Assembly: GCF_019583405.1 (NCBI RefSeq)
Contig: NZ_SZUU01000005.1
Coordinates: 248,001 to 312,000 of the forward strand
Origin: Bacteroides fragilis
GTDB lineage: Bacteria > Bacteroidota > Bacteroidia > Bacteroidales > Bacteroidaceae
Direction: 5' to 3'
Length of the DNA: 64,000 nucleotides
This document shows positions 27,438 through 38,200 of the stretch, piece after piece. Under the pieces are notes generated by a model that was not told where the DNA came from, made no database searches, and saw only the letters and a program-made list of their open reading frames with translations. The first letter of the stretch is position 1; every line of letters starts with the position of its first letter. Position numbers and translations under genes: made by a program.

Positions 27438-28973
27438 CTATCCGTTTTGTAATACGTCCGCTTTCTCCGGTCCGCCCGGTTCGGGAGTTTCTTGTGGGTG
27501 AATCACATCGAAATAATAGATGCCTTGTTCCTTCAGATAGTCCAGGAAGGACGGCAACCGCATGCAGAAACGGCTCCAGTCTTTTGCGCCGGGTGAAGTC
27601 CATGCCGATTCTGCCAAGGCTATCAAACGCGGGAAGGTCATGAAATCCAGTCGTTTGGCATCCGCGATCCGTTCGGTCCAGAGTGTGAACTGCATACCCA
27701 GTATCTGATCTTCGTATCCTTTAAAGAGATGGCTGATCGGTTCGGGAAAAGCGTAGACATCTTGCAACGGATTGAACCCATCCCAATAGCGTCCCACTTT
27801 ATGTGAAGCATCCTGTACAAAATCGCCATACAGCGGACGGCGTGGAGTCAGCACTACCTGATAGCCCTGTTCAAGCGCTTTCAGCAACTGGTACTTGCGG
27901 TCGTGACGCCACCACATTACCAGTGCTTTCGAGGGGGAGATACCGGCGTCCACTATTTCGTCCCAACCGATCATCTTCTTGCCCTTGGCTGCTACCAGAT
28001 CGGCGGCACGGCGGATGAAGTAATGCTCCAGTCCGGTTTCATTGACCAGCCCTTTTTCCTTTATGAAGTTCTGGATATCCGGATCTGTGAACCAGTTCTG
28101 GTTACCATAGTGCACTTCGTCACCTCCGATATGGATATAGGGAGCCGGAAAGAGAGCGGTTATTTCATCGAGCACATCACTGATAAAACGATAAGTTTCT
28201 TCTTTGCAAGGATGGAATGTGAAATGCTTCCAGCGTCCTTCACCTCCTCCCGATACCTCCGGATAGGCACGGCAGACTGCCGTGGCATGTCCCGGCATAT
28301 CGAACTCCGGAATCACCATAATCTGGCGTTCGGCTGCATAGGTCACGATCTCCCGGATGTCGTCCTGTGTATAGAACTGCGGAGCTGCCTTGGCATCATG
28401 CCAATTACCGACGGCTCCTATCTCCGTCAGCTTAGGATATTTCTTGATTTCAATGCGCCATCCCGGTTCGTCTGTCAGATGCCAGTGGAATACATTGAGA
28501 TGAAGCCTCGCCATCAGGTCGAGGTATTGTTTTACTTTTTCTTTGCCGAAGAAGTGGCGGCTTTCATCGAGCATAAATCCGCGCCATGCGTAGCGTGGCG
28601 AACTGTAAATCCGGCAACAGCGGATTTTGCCCCGTCCGTGCTGTGCCAGTTGTCTGATAGCCTGGCCGGCATAAAATGCGCCTTTCTCAGAAGTGGCATC
28701 AATGAAGATAGAATCCGGCGTAATTTCCAGTTGATATGCTTCATCTGAATATGCTGTACCGATGGCAGGCAGAGACTTAGAGATAGTAGTTCGTACACAC
28801 TCAGCCGAAACTTCGTCATAAGAGAATGTACCCTTATGTGTCTCTATCGCAGAAGGAGCGGGGAATAGCTTTTGTGCTTGTAAGCTTTGAAAAGCAAATA
28901 GAGCAAGAAGAAGAAATTTTATTCTCCCTCTTGCTGTATTATGAATGAATAATGATCTGTTGGTTCGTTTCAT
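27438..28973 (-). CDS. GH20 beta-N-acetylhexosaminidase
   Basis: This 511-residue protein has an export signal after a basic N terminus (IKFLLLALFAFQSLQAQ). It shows the GH20b-like domain followed by the catalytic barrel: YAWRGFMLDESRHFFGKEKV, FHWHLTDEPGWRIEI, the diagnostic HIGGDEVHYGNQNW with the Asp-Glu pair used in substrate-assisted catalysis, and MQFTLWTERIADAKRLDF. It removes terminal GlcNAc or GalNAc. In this PUL it would take the hexosamine from oligosaccharides left by the lyase and GH88. The gene is full length, with 30 bp between it and the upstream phosphodiesterase gene. Confidence 0.95.
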   Translation of the reverse strand: MKRTNRSLFIHNTARGRIKFLLLALFAFQSLQAQKLFPAPSAIETHKGTFSYDEVSAECVRTTISKSLPAIGTAYSDEAYQLEITPDSIFIDATSEKGAFYAGQAIRQLAQHGRGKIRCCRIYSSPRYAWRGFMLDESRHFFGKEKVKQYLDLMARLHLNVFHWHLTDEPGWRIEIKKYPKLTEIGAVGNWHDAKAAPQFYTQDDIREIVTYAAERQIMVIPEFDMPGHATAVCRAYPEVSGGGEGRWKHFTFHPCKEETYRFISDVLDEITALFPAPYIHIGGDEVHYGNQNWFTDPDIQNFIKEKGLVNETGLEHYFIRRAADLVAAKGKKMIGWDEIVDAGISPSKALVMWWRHDRKYQLLKALEQGYQVVLTPRRPLYGDFVQDASHKVGRYWDGFNPLQDVYAFPEPISHLFKGYEDQILGMQFTLWTERIADAKRLDFMTFPRLIALAESAWTSPGAKDWSRFCMRLPSFLDYLKEQGIYYFDVIHPQETPEPGGPEKADVLQNG

Positions 28974-29003
28974 CCTATGTCTTTAACTTGTTAGCATTCT
29001 TTT

Positions 29004-29915
29004 TTACTTAAATACTTCCATTATGGGCCTTCCGATCCATACTTGTGGCTGTTTCAGTTTGAAAATGGCAGCCACGGTAGCGGCTACGTCAAACTGCATC
29101 ATGCTGGCCTGAATCTCATGCCCTTTCCTGATATTTTTCCCCGAGATGATGAACGGAGTCTGCATTTCCAGCATTGTTTTTCCTCCGTGTCCTTTATTGA
29201 TTCCGCCATGGTCGGATGTTACTATAAAAATCGTTTCATCCAGCATTCCGGCTTCTTTCACCGCGTCAATCACTTTGCCGATGTATCCGTCTATTTCTTC
29301 AAGCTTCTGGTAATAAGCCGGTGTGTCATGTCCTTCCTTATGTCCTACATGATCCGGATTATCCCAGGCGATAAGTGTCAAAGTCGGCTTTTTCTCTTTA
29401 ATATACTTCACGGCTTTTTCACATAGTTCCGTAGGATATTTTTCATAGTTAATCCCTTGGTTGTATTTGTTTACTGCCAGCGTATCCACCAGATATTTGA
29501 TGCCGATCCATTCGTAGAGAGTGCCAATTTCAGCTTTCGGGTCAGCTTCGCGGAGCAATTGGAATACAGTTGGAAAAATGCCATCTTTACTTAATTCTTT
29601 CGAAGGAAGATCCGGAGTGCTTGAATTCCAAGTCGTGTATCCGTGTAGCTCCGGGCCTGCTCCCATGAACATAGATGCCCAGTTCACTGCACTGGACGAA
29701 GGGAGTACAGAGCGTTTGGTCAGTGTGTAAGAACCATTATTCATTAATTGTTTGATATGGGGGATATTAGCTTTCTCTACACTGTAGGCACCCCAGCCGT
29801 CCAGTCCAATCAAGACTACATGTTTGGCTTTCCACTTGCTGCCGGCATGGCAATTGGGAGCTATCGTTGATAAGCAGATAATTAAACAGGCAAATTTAAA
29901 CAGTTGTGTTTTCAT
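29004..29915 (-). CDS. Alkaline-phosphatase-superfamily phosphodiesterase, secreted
   Basis: This 303-residue protein has a signal peptide (LFKFACLIICLSTIAPNCHA). Superfamily motifs: HVVLIGLDGWGAYSVEKA (metal Asp), nucleophile region SVLPSSSAVNWASMFMG, IAWDNPDHVGHKEGHDTP and FIVTSDHGGINKGHGG (metal Asp-His). It resembles type I phosphodiesterase/nucleotide pyrophosphatases more than sulfatases: there is no CxPSR formylglycine motif. In the PUL it may remove a phosphate, phosphodiester or related substituent from the glycan, which is inference. It lies between GH20 and GH88 genes in a tight run. Confidence 0.85.
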   Translation of the reverse strand: MKTQLFKFACLIICLSTIAPNCHAGSKWKAKHVVLIGLDGWGAYSVEKANIPHIKQLMNNGSYTLTKRSVLPSSSAVNWASMFMGAGPELHGYTTWNSSTPDLPSKELSKDGIFPTVFQLLREADPKAEIGTLYEWIGIKYLVDTLAVNKYNQGINYEKYPTELCEKAVKYIKEKKPTLTLIAWDNPDHVGHKEGHDTPAYYQKLEEIDGYIGKVIDAVKEAGMLDETIFIVTSDHGGINKGHGGKTMLEMQTPFIISGKNIRKGHEIQASMMQFDVAATVAAIFKLKQPQVWIGRPIMEVFK

Positions 29916-29935
29916 GATACTTCTTTATTATAAAA

Positions 29936-31147
29936 TTATTTATCTAAATCTTTTCTACGCTTCAGGGCTTCCAGAAAGTAGTAGTCTGCATAGTTCAGAG
30001 GTACGTCGATTTCACTATTGTGCGGAATACTGCCTACGCTATGCATCAGGATAAAATTGCCGTTAGTGCCCAATGTGGCCCGATAGTCAGGTGAGGCGAG
30101 ACTATGCATGATGCGGTCTGCATATTCTCTGTAAGAAGCGGCATCGGGGACGTCATATGTGCTGATTTCGTACAGGGCAGAAGCGATGCAGGATCCAGAA
30201 GAAGCGTCCCGGGGTTCATCGGGTATATTGGGTGCATCCATGTCCCAGTAAGGTATCAGATCTTCGGGCATGTGCGGATCGTTTTTCATCCTATTGAATG
30301 TTTTCAGTGCCTGATCCAGATATTTGCGGTCTTTCGTTTCACGATAGCAAATAGTGAAGCCATAGATGGCCCATGCCTGCCCGCGTGACCAAACCGATTC
30401 ATCAGCATATCCTTGTGCTGTCTGTTTATGGCGTACGGAGCCGTCCGAAATATTGTAATCCACTACGTGATAGCAACTTCCATCAGGACGGAAATGCTCG
30501 GAAAGAGTACGGTCGGCATGTGCTACGGCTACTTTATAGAAAGTGGAATCACCGGACAGTTTGGTTGCTTCGAACAGAAGTTCCAGATTCATCATGTTGT
30601 CAATGATAACCGGACATTCCCAGCCCCTTTCACTTTGCCAGCTATTACCTTTTACATCCCAGCTTTGAATGACTCCGGCATTGGGGCGGAAACGCGTACA
30701 AAGTGATTTGGCTGCCTGTACCATTACGTTTTTATATGCAGCTGTATCGGGAGCGAGCCTCAGGCCGTTACCAAAACTGCAATTAATGATGAATCCTATA
30801 TCGTGATGCCAAGTCAGGTGTTCGGCCGGGCGAATGGCTTCAGTATATTTTCTGGCCAGTGGGAGGTAGCTGGTGTCACCTGTCAGTTCGTACATATACC
30901 AGATGCTACCGGGAAAAAATCCACTGCGCCAATCGGCATATCCGCAGTAATATACAGATCCATCTCTATTGAGAGTTACAGGATTGAGACATTTTCCGCT
31001 TGCTTCGATGGTGTCGATGGCTAAACCGAGTTGTGCTTTGGCAAATTCTACATTTTCTGTTATAAAAGACGGTACTGTGGGTTTGTGGTTTGAGCAAGCC
31101 ACACATATCATTGCGCAGGCTGCTCCCAATAAGGGTTTTAAGTTCAT
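29936..31147 (-). CDS. GH88 unsaturated glucuronyl hydrolase, lipoprotein
   Basis: This 403-residue protein has a lipobox signal (PLLGAACAMICVACSN). GH88 (alpha/alpha)6 motifs: YADWRSGFFPGSIWYMYEL, IDNMMNLELLFEATKLSG with the catalytic Asp, and SVWSRGQAWAIYGFTICYRE. GH88 enzymes hydrate the 4,5-unsaturated uronic acid that polysaccharide lyases leave at the non-reducing end, opening the ring. The gene is 3 bp downstream of the heparinase II/III-like lyase, exactly the expected partner. Periplasmic location is inferred from the lipid anchor. Confidence 0.95.
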   Translation of the reverse strand: MNLKPLLGAACAMICVACSNHKPTVPSFITENVEFAKAQLGLAIDTIEASGKCLNPVTLNRDGSVYYCGYADWRSGFFPGSIWYMYELTGDTSYLPLARKYTEAIRPAEHLTWHHDIGFIINCSFGNGLRLAPDTAAYKNVMVQAAKSLCTRFRPNAGVIQSWDVKGNSWQSERGWECPVIIDNMMNLELLFEATKLSGDSTFYKVAVAHADRTLSEHFRPDGSCYHVVDYNISDGSVRHKQTAQGYADESVWSRGQAWAIYGFTICYRETKDRKYLDQALKTFNRMKNDPHMPEDLIPYWDMDAPNIPDEPRDASSGSCIASALYEISTYDVPDAASYREYADRIMHSLASPDYRATLGTNGNFILMHSVGSIPHNSEIDVPLNYADYYFLEALKRRKDLDK

Positions 31148-31150
31148 GTT

Positions 31151-33058
31151 TTATTGTTTTTTTATGGTAAAAGAATAATTTCCTGTTTTATGAATGTTTG
31201 TTGCTGTGAGTGTAATGCGACAAATCGATTTACCCCATACATTGGATAGCCGGGGATCTGTTAATGGGATTATTTCTGTTTTCACATCGAACAGTTGTTT
31301 ATCATATTCTATGACGGCTTTCTTTCCTTTTACTTCCAATTGAATTTTTCCCGGTATTTCCGTACACACCTGCCCCCATGTCATGAAATTGATTTGATTA
31401 GGCTGTTTGGCTGTCTTCAGACGGAAAGAATCTGAAATCCGTAATTGTCCTTTCTGAAGTGAATAGGAACGTATCCATGATTCCACTTCTGCTTCGGCCG
31501 GATAGGCTGTCGCTATATTGGCTGTGAATGTGTTTTTCCTCTTGTCAGCCTGTACTTGTGTTGCTTTGTATGTTGCTCCGTATTTCTGGGGGACGCCATT
31601 AATCAGGGGGAGATTGTGATAATTGCTCTGCATGGTCCAAATGGTGTAGCGATCCTTGCTGAATGTCTGGCGTGTATAGGTCCCTACTCCGGCATCGATA
31701 AGAAAAGGAGTTTGGTCTATCCAGAAAGAGAAGGTACCTGCGTCATTATGATTATGGCTTTCGTCGTTATATCCTCCTTTAGCAGCCAGGAAGTTTCCTT
31801 TATTGTCAGTTATATAGCAGAATTCGGTTTCCGGATACCAGGAGAATGGGGGAGTGAGATGTGCCGCTTGAGTTTCTTTTAGTTCGTTCGCAATTTTTAT
31901 AGTAGCAAGCGTACGGTATATATCGCGTCCGGAAGGAAGCTTATTGGTGTTAATCATAGCAGCGAATCCTTTCATTTCGTTACTGTTTACAGCCTTGCCA
32001 TACCGGAATATCAAGGGAGCGTCTCCACTGCTTTTCGCCGAGGCATCAGCGAAATTAACCACCCATCCTTTGCCCACGTATGAACGTGATATATATTCGC
32101 CCATATTCTTTATCATGGGATTATCGAAGATGGAGACAGTTCCTCCGGTAACGGCTGACAGTAATTCCAGATAATCAAACATTTTCCCGGCGGCATGTCC
32201 CCAGTAGGAGGGACCTTCCTCACATGCACCGTCGGTATGGGTATAGTTGATGAATTTATCTACCGAAACCATACTGCGGTATACTGCCTTCGCTAACATT
32301 TCTTTATCATTTTCAAGCAGCATAAAACACATTAAGGCATTGCTGTTACACCAAGGATTCCAGTTGTTGACCATCATTCCCGGTTTATAGTTCACTGCCA
32401 TCCACCAGAAGTGATCGTTATTCATATAAGGATCCAGTATACGCTGTTGAAGCGTATGCCGTAAACGTTCGGATATGGCAGGATTGAGTTTGTCAAATTC
32501 TTGATGCATGTAATAATAGGTCCATGCGAGTAAAGAGCCCAGGTCACCTGCTGTCAGGTCTATGATGTTTTCTTTAAAATCGGGCAGTGAGCGGTGAGAC
32601 TGTTGTGCATTCAAATGGGCGGCCAATGCCCAGGAAGTCATCTCGCAGGAATGATATACACCGTTGATCAGCTGATCGATAAATCGCCCTTTCCCTTCTG
32701 CGAGTTCAGCGAGTAGCAGGTCGGCTATGGCATTGTTATTGTTGGCGAAAGGAGTTTCCATGACGCTACGGTTGCCGCTGCGTTCAAACTCCATATAATC
32801 AGTTGCTTTCACAACCTGCCATTGATAATTCAACTGCTTCTCTCCGCGAAGGATACATTCATTTTTGAAAGAGCCTAAAAAAGTGTCCCATCCGGTTCGG
32901 TCGGTATAAGCAGGATAGGTGACCCATTGTTGATTTAATATAAGCACTTCCTGCAAACTGCTTACGCTGGCTTGTTTTTGAAGATAGTTCCGTTCTGTAT
33001 AGCTGAGGGCTCTTACAGTACAGCATAGCAAGAGAGTGAATATTAATAATTTCTTCAT
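31151..33058 (-). CDS. Heparinase II/III-like polysaccharide lyase, secreted
   Basis: This 635-residue protein has a signal peptide (LLIFTLLLCCTVRALS). The N-terminal alpha/alpha toroid contains NCNAL-like helices (NWNPWCNSNALMCFML), DGACEEGPSYWGHAAGKMFDY and, at the start of the C-terminal beta-sandwich (heparinase II/III-like), GGYNDESHNHNDAGTFSFWI, whose His-Asn-His cluster is typical of these lyases. Lyases of this superfamily cleave uronic-acid-containing polymers by beta-elimination. The precise PL family cannot be told by eye. With GH88 and GH20 next to it and no sulfatase, an unsulfated or lightly modified glycosaminoglycan-like polymer is the best guess. Confidence 0.88.
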   Translation of the reverse strand: MKKLLIFTLLLCCTVRALSYTERNYLQKQASVSSLQEVLILNQQWVTYPAYTDRTGWDTFLGSFKNECILRGEKQLNYQWQVVKATDYMEFERSGNRSVMETPFANNNNAIADLLLAELAEGKGRFIDQLINGVYHSCEMTSWALAAHLNAQQSHRSLPDFKENIIDLTAGDLGSLLAWTYYYMHQEFDKLNPAISERLRHTLQQRILDPYMNNDHFWWMAVNYKPGMMVNNWNPWCNSNALMCFMLLENDKEMLAKAVYRSMVSVDKFINYTHTDGACEEGPSYWGHAAGKMFDYLELLSAVTGGTVSIFDNPMIKNMGEYISRSYVGKGWVVNFADASAKSSGDAPLIFRYGKAVNSNEMKGFAAMINTNKLPSGRDIYRTLATIKIANELKETQAAHLTPPFSWYPETEFCYITDNKGNFLAAKGGYNDESHNHNDAGTFSFWIDQTPFLIDAGVGTYTRQTFSKDRYTIWTMQSNYHNLPLINGVPQKYGATYKATQVQADKRKNTFTANIATAYPAEAEVESWIRSYSLQKGQLRISDSFRLKTAKQPNQINFMTWGQVCTEIPGKIQLEVKGKKAVIEYDKQLFDVKTEIIPLTDPRLSNVWGKSICRITLTATNIHKTGNYSFTIKKQ

Positions 33059-33241
33059 CGTAATAAAATTAAGATTTTAACGTAGGCAAAGTAACAAAAT
33101 TTATTGCTATTTCATCTTACTAAATGGTTCTTAATGCTATATAAATTTTCTATTTTAGTTGGATATTTGAGGGAGTCAATCCTCAAAAGAGGAAAAGTCG
33201 ATAAGAGAGTTTATTTAGAACTTTCTTTTCAGATGGAATAG

Positions 33242-33372
33242 AGGGCGTGTGTCGAAACTCATCACAGAAGACACTGAGTAACACAGAGTGAATTTTAAGT
33301 CATTGATTATCTATGTTGATAATCTGTGATAATCCGTGTAATCTGTGGCGAAAAGAGTTTTGACACAGCCCT
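33242..33372. repeat. Palindromic intergenic element, copy 5 (long form)
   Basis: The outer ends AGGGCGTGTGTCGAAACTC and GAGTTTTGACACAGCCCT form one arm pair. The inner words ATCACAGA, GTAACACAGAG and GTGTAATCTGTGG form the next. It fills the 350-bp gap between the SusD and lyase genes and could mark mRNA processing or partial termination inside the PUL operon; nothing else is seen in that gap. Confidence 0.8.
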
Positions 33373-33408
33373 TTGGTTTATAAGAATCAGTAGCTTAAAC
33401 GTATTTGT

Positions 33409-35256
33409 TTAATTCCAGCCCGAGTTCTGAGTCAGTGATTTGTTCATATCAGTTTCATGTTTTGGGATTGGCCATACATAATATTGGTCTCCTCCCCATG
33501 TATAAGGATAGGTGACAGTACCCCATACATCTTTCATCCCGGCTGTACCATCAGCATTATTAAACTTACTTTCTTTCCATGTTTTCCAACGGAGTTCTTC
33601 GTAAAAGTCAACTCCTTCACCTGCTGTTTCCCAGCGGAATTCATTCTGGATGCGAATGCGCATATCTTCCTGTCCCTGGACCATGGTGGCAGTATTGCTG
33701 TTCAACAGTGCAACACCGGCACGTTGGCGTACTTTATTCAACCATTCGATGGCTTCGTCGGTTTTGCCCTGCTCATTCAATGCTTCAGCCAATCCTATGA
33801 CGACAGTTGCATAGCGGATAATTGGCAGGTCAATCGGAGATTGTTCGCGATTGGTCATTTCACTTGAACCTTCGGCAACAAATTTGCGGAACAAATAGTA
33901 TAAATGGCTCTGGGTGTCAGTGCGTAAGTCATAAGGATAATCGGTGTCGGCACCATAATAAGGCCAGCGTGAAGTGAAGGTGTGGTCTACGCTGTTTCCG
34001 GAACCATCATATGTAGCATATGGAGTGATGATAGTCTGGGCTAAACGAGGATCTCGGCTGTCATAAGCAGCTTTAATACGGGCCTCGTTTCCTGCCGGCA
34101 GATAGAATGCTTTTGCCTTGTCACTCAGCTTTTCCAGACGTCCGTCTACTTTTGCTTTTATTTTTTTTACCATATCGTCCAATGCCTCTTCCGTACCGTC
34201 AAAGCCGATTTCGCGATACTGTGCTTTTACTGTTGCCGGATCAGTATTACGCAAGAAGAATACTTCACGGTCTTTAATATCTAAGCTTGAGAAACCAGGA
34301 ATGTATTCATCCCAGTTAAATTTACTGCCGTCTATATTTTCGTAGGTTTCTACAAAATCCACACTGGCCAACATGGTGTTCCAGCAAGAACCGAATGTAG
34401 TACGGCCACCATAACGGAAGCTCATGGAATTTCCGTAAGTGCTGCCATTGTTATCGATACACTGCAAAGAGAAGATAGCTTCATCACTCTGTTCATTAGC
34501 TTCTTTGAAGAGTTGCTTGTAACCATCCTGAAATAATGAATGTCCCAGTTCACCTACTTTACGGAAATCTGCTTCCGCTTTGCTCCATTCTTTGGTCCAT
34601 AGATAGATTTTGCCACGTAATGCATAAGCCACTGATTTGGTGACATGACCCCATTCTGCTTTACCGGCAGCGATACGGTCGGGGAAATTCGGATCATTTA
34701 TTGCGTCGGTTAAATCTTGTATGCAGAAATTCCATATATTCTCTTCGCTTTCACGTGGTTTGTCTGCTTGATCAAGTTCCATAGGCGTATTATAATAAGG
34801 AACACCCCTGAAGACTGCATTCAGTTTGTAATAATAAAACGCACGCAATACTTTTGCTTCGGATAATAATTTACCTTTTACGCTTTCACTTATCGGTGCA
34901 TCGGGTAGATGTACAATGGCATCATTGGCACGATAGATACCTGCATAATGTTGTTTCCAATAGTCTGAGAATATTCCGGAACCGATAGAAGCTGTACCGG
35001 CCAGCAGTGGATAATCGTTGTCGCGGCAGGTTGCACCCACGCTGAATGCCTCCATTAGATAAGCTTCTTTTGCTACATATCCCTCGCGTAGGGTGGCGTA
35101 GATAGATGCTACTCCCATAGTACAAAAGTTTTCATTACTCCACATGCTGCCCGATGATGCTTTATCATATGGCTTTGTGTCCAGTAAATCTCCCTGGCAA
35201 CTGCTTATAGCAATTGCTGTGGCTGTTAATATGAATAATTTATTTAATAGTTTCAT
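33409..35256 (-). CDS. SusD/RagB-family surface glycan-binding lipoprotein (PUL 1)
   Basis: This 615-residue protein has a lipobox signal (KLFILTATAIAISSCQGD). SusD features are the N-terminal LLDTKPYDKASSGSMWSNE, TPR-like helices (EAKVLRAFYYYKLNAVFRGVPYY, ALRGKIYLWTKEWSKAEADF) and the conserved C terminus EAIEWLNKVRQRAGV, FRWETAGEGVDFYEELRWK. It caps the SusC channel and captures oligosaccharide outside the cell. The gene is 17 bp downstream of its SusC, the standard pair. No long insertions hint at specificity. Confidence 0.95.
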   Translation of the reverse strand: MKLLNKLFILTATAIAISSCQGDLLDTKPYDKASSGSMWSNENFCTMGVASIYATLREGYVAKEAYLMEAFSVGATCRDNDYPLLAGTASIGSGIFSDYWKQHYAGIYRANDAIVHLPDAPISESVKGKLLSEAKVLRAFYYYKLNAVFRGVPYYNTPMELDQADKPRESEENIWNFCIQDLTDAINDPNFPDRIAAGKAEWGHVTKSVAYALRGKIYLWTKEWSKAEADFRKVGELGHSLFQDGYKQLFKEANEQSDEAIFSLQCIDNNGSTYGNSMSFRYGGRTTFGSCWNTMLASVDFVETYENIDGSKFNWDEYIPGFSSLDIKDREVFFLRNTDPATVKAQYREIGFDGTEEALDDMVKKIKAKVDGRLEKLSDKAKAFYLPAGNEARIKAAYDSRDPRLAQTIITPYATYDGSGNSVDHTFTSRWPYYGADTDYPYDLRTDTQSHLYYLFRKFVAEGSSEMTNREQSPIDLPIIRYATVVIGLAEALNEQGKTDEAIEWLNKVRQRAGVALLNSNTATMVQGQEDMRIRIQNEFRWETAGEGVDFYEELRWKTWKESKFNNADGTAGMKDVWGTVTYPYTWGGDQYYVWPIPKHETDMNKSLTQNSGWN

Positions 35257-35273
35257 AAGATTTCAAGATTTAT

Positions 35274-38200
35274 TTAGAATGTTATATTGGCACCTATTGC
35301 AATTGTTCTAAACGGAGAATAGCCCATACCGGTAGCAGATTCCGGGTCTTGGCCTTCAAATCCGGTAATTGTCAGCAGATTTTCAGCTGAAACGTAAACA
35401 CGTGCATTCTGCATAGCGATTTTTGAAACCCAGTTTTTCGGTAGAGTATAACCTAAAGACAGGTTCTTCAATTTGATGTAATCACCTTTGTATAGCCATA
35501 AAGTTGTATTTCCATGACGATTTTGTACATAACCGTCTATATAGGCCATACGCGGATATTTCGCGTTGATGTTGGTACGTGGATCGTCCGGGTTTTCGGG
35601 ATTGTAGAAATAATGATTTTCAGCAACCCGTTGTGCGATAGTGCTACCCCATTCTGTAGATGCGGCGTTGTATCCTGTGGTTGCCCCCCAATATATGCTG
35701 AATCCGGCAGTTCCTGCCCATACCATAGAGAGGTCGAATCCTTTCCATGCGGCAGAGGCCTGAAAACCGAAATTGTATTTGGGCTTATTGGATGTTTTTT
35801 GGAAAGTATAGTCGTTATCGTCACCATATACTCCATTATTATTGGAGTCGGCATAGATGTAATCACCATACCAGATCTTGTTTTTGGCAACCGTCTTGCC
35901 CGGCTGAAATTCATATCCGGCTGCGATCATGTCTTTTACCCATGCCATATCTTTTTCTGTACGGATCATACCGGTCTTAGGTCCTCCTTGAGGGTTTACA
36001 CTGCCATCTGCATTGTAGTAAGAGCCATTGCCATGATAAACGTTCCGTAAATAGTATTCGTTCATCATGCGGCCTTCAACAATAGGTGTTGTGCCACCAC
36101 TGGACACTTTACCGATATTATCTTCCCATTTACCACCGGTCAGTTTGTTACTCGGATCTTCTACCCATGTTCTTTCATAAGAGCCGTTATAGGCATCTAT
36201 ATTGCTTTTGTTGTATGAGAAGTTGCCGTTAATAGAGTAGCTTACCCCTCCTATGTTATCACGCCATCCCAGTGATAACTCGACTCCCTTATTGCTCACT
36301 TTGGCGAGATTCTGACGGGGGGCAGTCATTGTTCCGAATACATAAGGAATAGTCGGGCGGTATAAGATACCGTCAGTTTTCTTTTGATACAGGTCGGCAC
36401 TTATGCTCAGACGGTTCTTTAATAAATTAACATCAATACCAAAGTTGACAGAGGTGGTAGATTCCCATTTCAGTAAGCTATTGGCGATGGCACCCATATA
36501 CAATGCAGAATTTAAGGCATTTCCAAATACTGCGTTGGTGGTACTGTATACCGACATGTATTCGTAGTTACCAATTTCAGAGTTACCTAATTTACCCCAG
36601 GATGCACGGACTTTCAGATTATCCAGCCAGGTACGGGTATTTTCCATGAAGCTTTCTTCTGAGATGCGCCATGCACCTGATAAGGAAGGGAAGAATCCCC
36701 AACGATGATCTTTGTGGAAACGTGAGGATCCGTCATAACGGAAATTTGCTTCAAATAAATACCGGGAATTATATGCATAGTTCACGCGTCCGAATACAGA
36801 ACGTGTGGCATAATCCTGGGTTGCACCTTTGGTACTTGTCATTTCGGTTGCTTCATCAAACTGATTCAGTGATTCGTCGATCAAACCTTTCTTTGCGGCA
36901 TCTACGGTATAGTAATTCTTGTAGAATTCCTGATAACCTAACAATGCGGATACATCGTGTTTCTGAGCAAATGTATGATGGTAGTTTAACAGGTTTTCCA
37001 ATGTATAAGAGTAATTGGATTCATAACCGAAACTTGTGCTTAATTGAGAAGGAGGAGTGATACCATCGACAATTACCCCGTCACTGAAACGTGTCTGATA
37101 AGCGGGTACTCCCCATTGGCGGGTTTCGTAGATGTAACGGTTGTAATTGAAGTTGAAATCCCAACTAAGATCTTTAAAGAACTTGACCTTACTAAACAGG
37201 GTCGTGTTGAAACGGTTGTAGCGTTTGAAGCCATCATTCCGTGCCAGTTTATATAGCGGGTTATTGGCTGTTGCACGTTCGTCCGGACATTCCGGGTAGC
37301 CGAAACTTCCGTTCCATTCGGGATAAGTACCGGCTGTAGATTGTCGGAGGAAAGTATTGGCATTGCTAAAGTCACCCACTTCACGATCCATTTGTGAAGC
37401 ATAAGTACGCGTACCTAAAGTTAACCATTGAGTTGGGTTGGCTTCAATATTGGCACGTACAGAGTAGGTTTTGTTGGCTGTATTGTCTACAATACCTTCA
37501 TTATCCTGATAACGGGCTGACAATAAGAAACGAATTTTGTTAGATCCTCCTGAGACTGAAAGGTTATGTTCGTGTATCATACCTCCTGAGTATAGTTCTT
37601 TCAGCCAGTTGGTATTTGGGTATGCGATGTAATTAGGAACACCATTTTCGTTTACTCCATTGGGATCTTTTGATTTCTCTCTCCACAAATCGATATACTT
37701 TTGGTCAAAAAGAGTGCCGGAGCCAACATTTTCGCAAGATTCGTTCATTAATTCCATATAATCCGCATAGTTACTCATCGTTTCTATCATGCGTGTCGGG
37801 CTGTTGAAAGAGACGCGTCCACTATAGTTTACCTGTATCTTGTCGCGATCACCGCTTTTTGTTGTGACTAAGATGACTCCGTTGGCAGCACGGGCACCAT
37901 AAATAGCACAAGAAGCTGCATCTTTTAGAATAGAGATATTTTCTATGTCCTGAGGGTTAATGGCATTCAATGAACCTTCCATACCATCGATGATAATCAA
38001 AGGTGAGGCATTATTCATTGTACCGTTACCGCGTACCCGTAAGGTCGTGTTATCTTCTCCCGGCATTGCCGAACCTGAACTGGCTTGAAGTCCCGGACTT
38101 AGACCGGCTAATGCCGAAGATACTGTCGTAATGGGGCGTGATTTAGTTTGTTCTTCAAAATCAACGGAAGATACGGCACCTGTTAAATTTGCTTTTTTCT

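Noticed and set aside
29004..29915. The phosphodiesterase as a sulfatase
   Set aside because: The formylglycine motif CxPSR is missing; the nucleophile region fits the phosphodiesterase branch.
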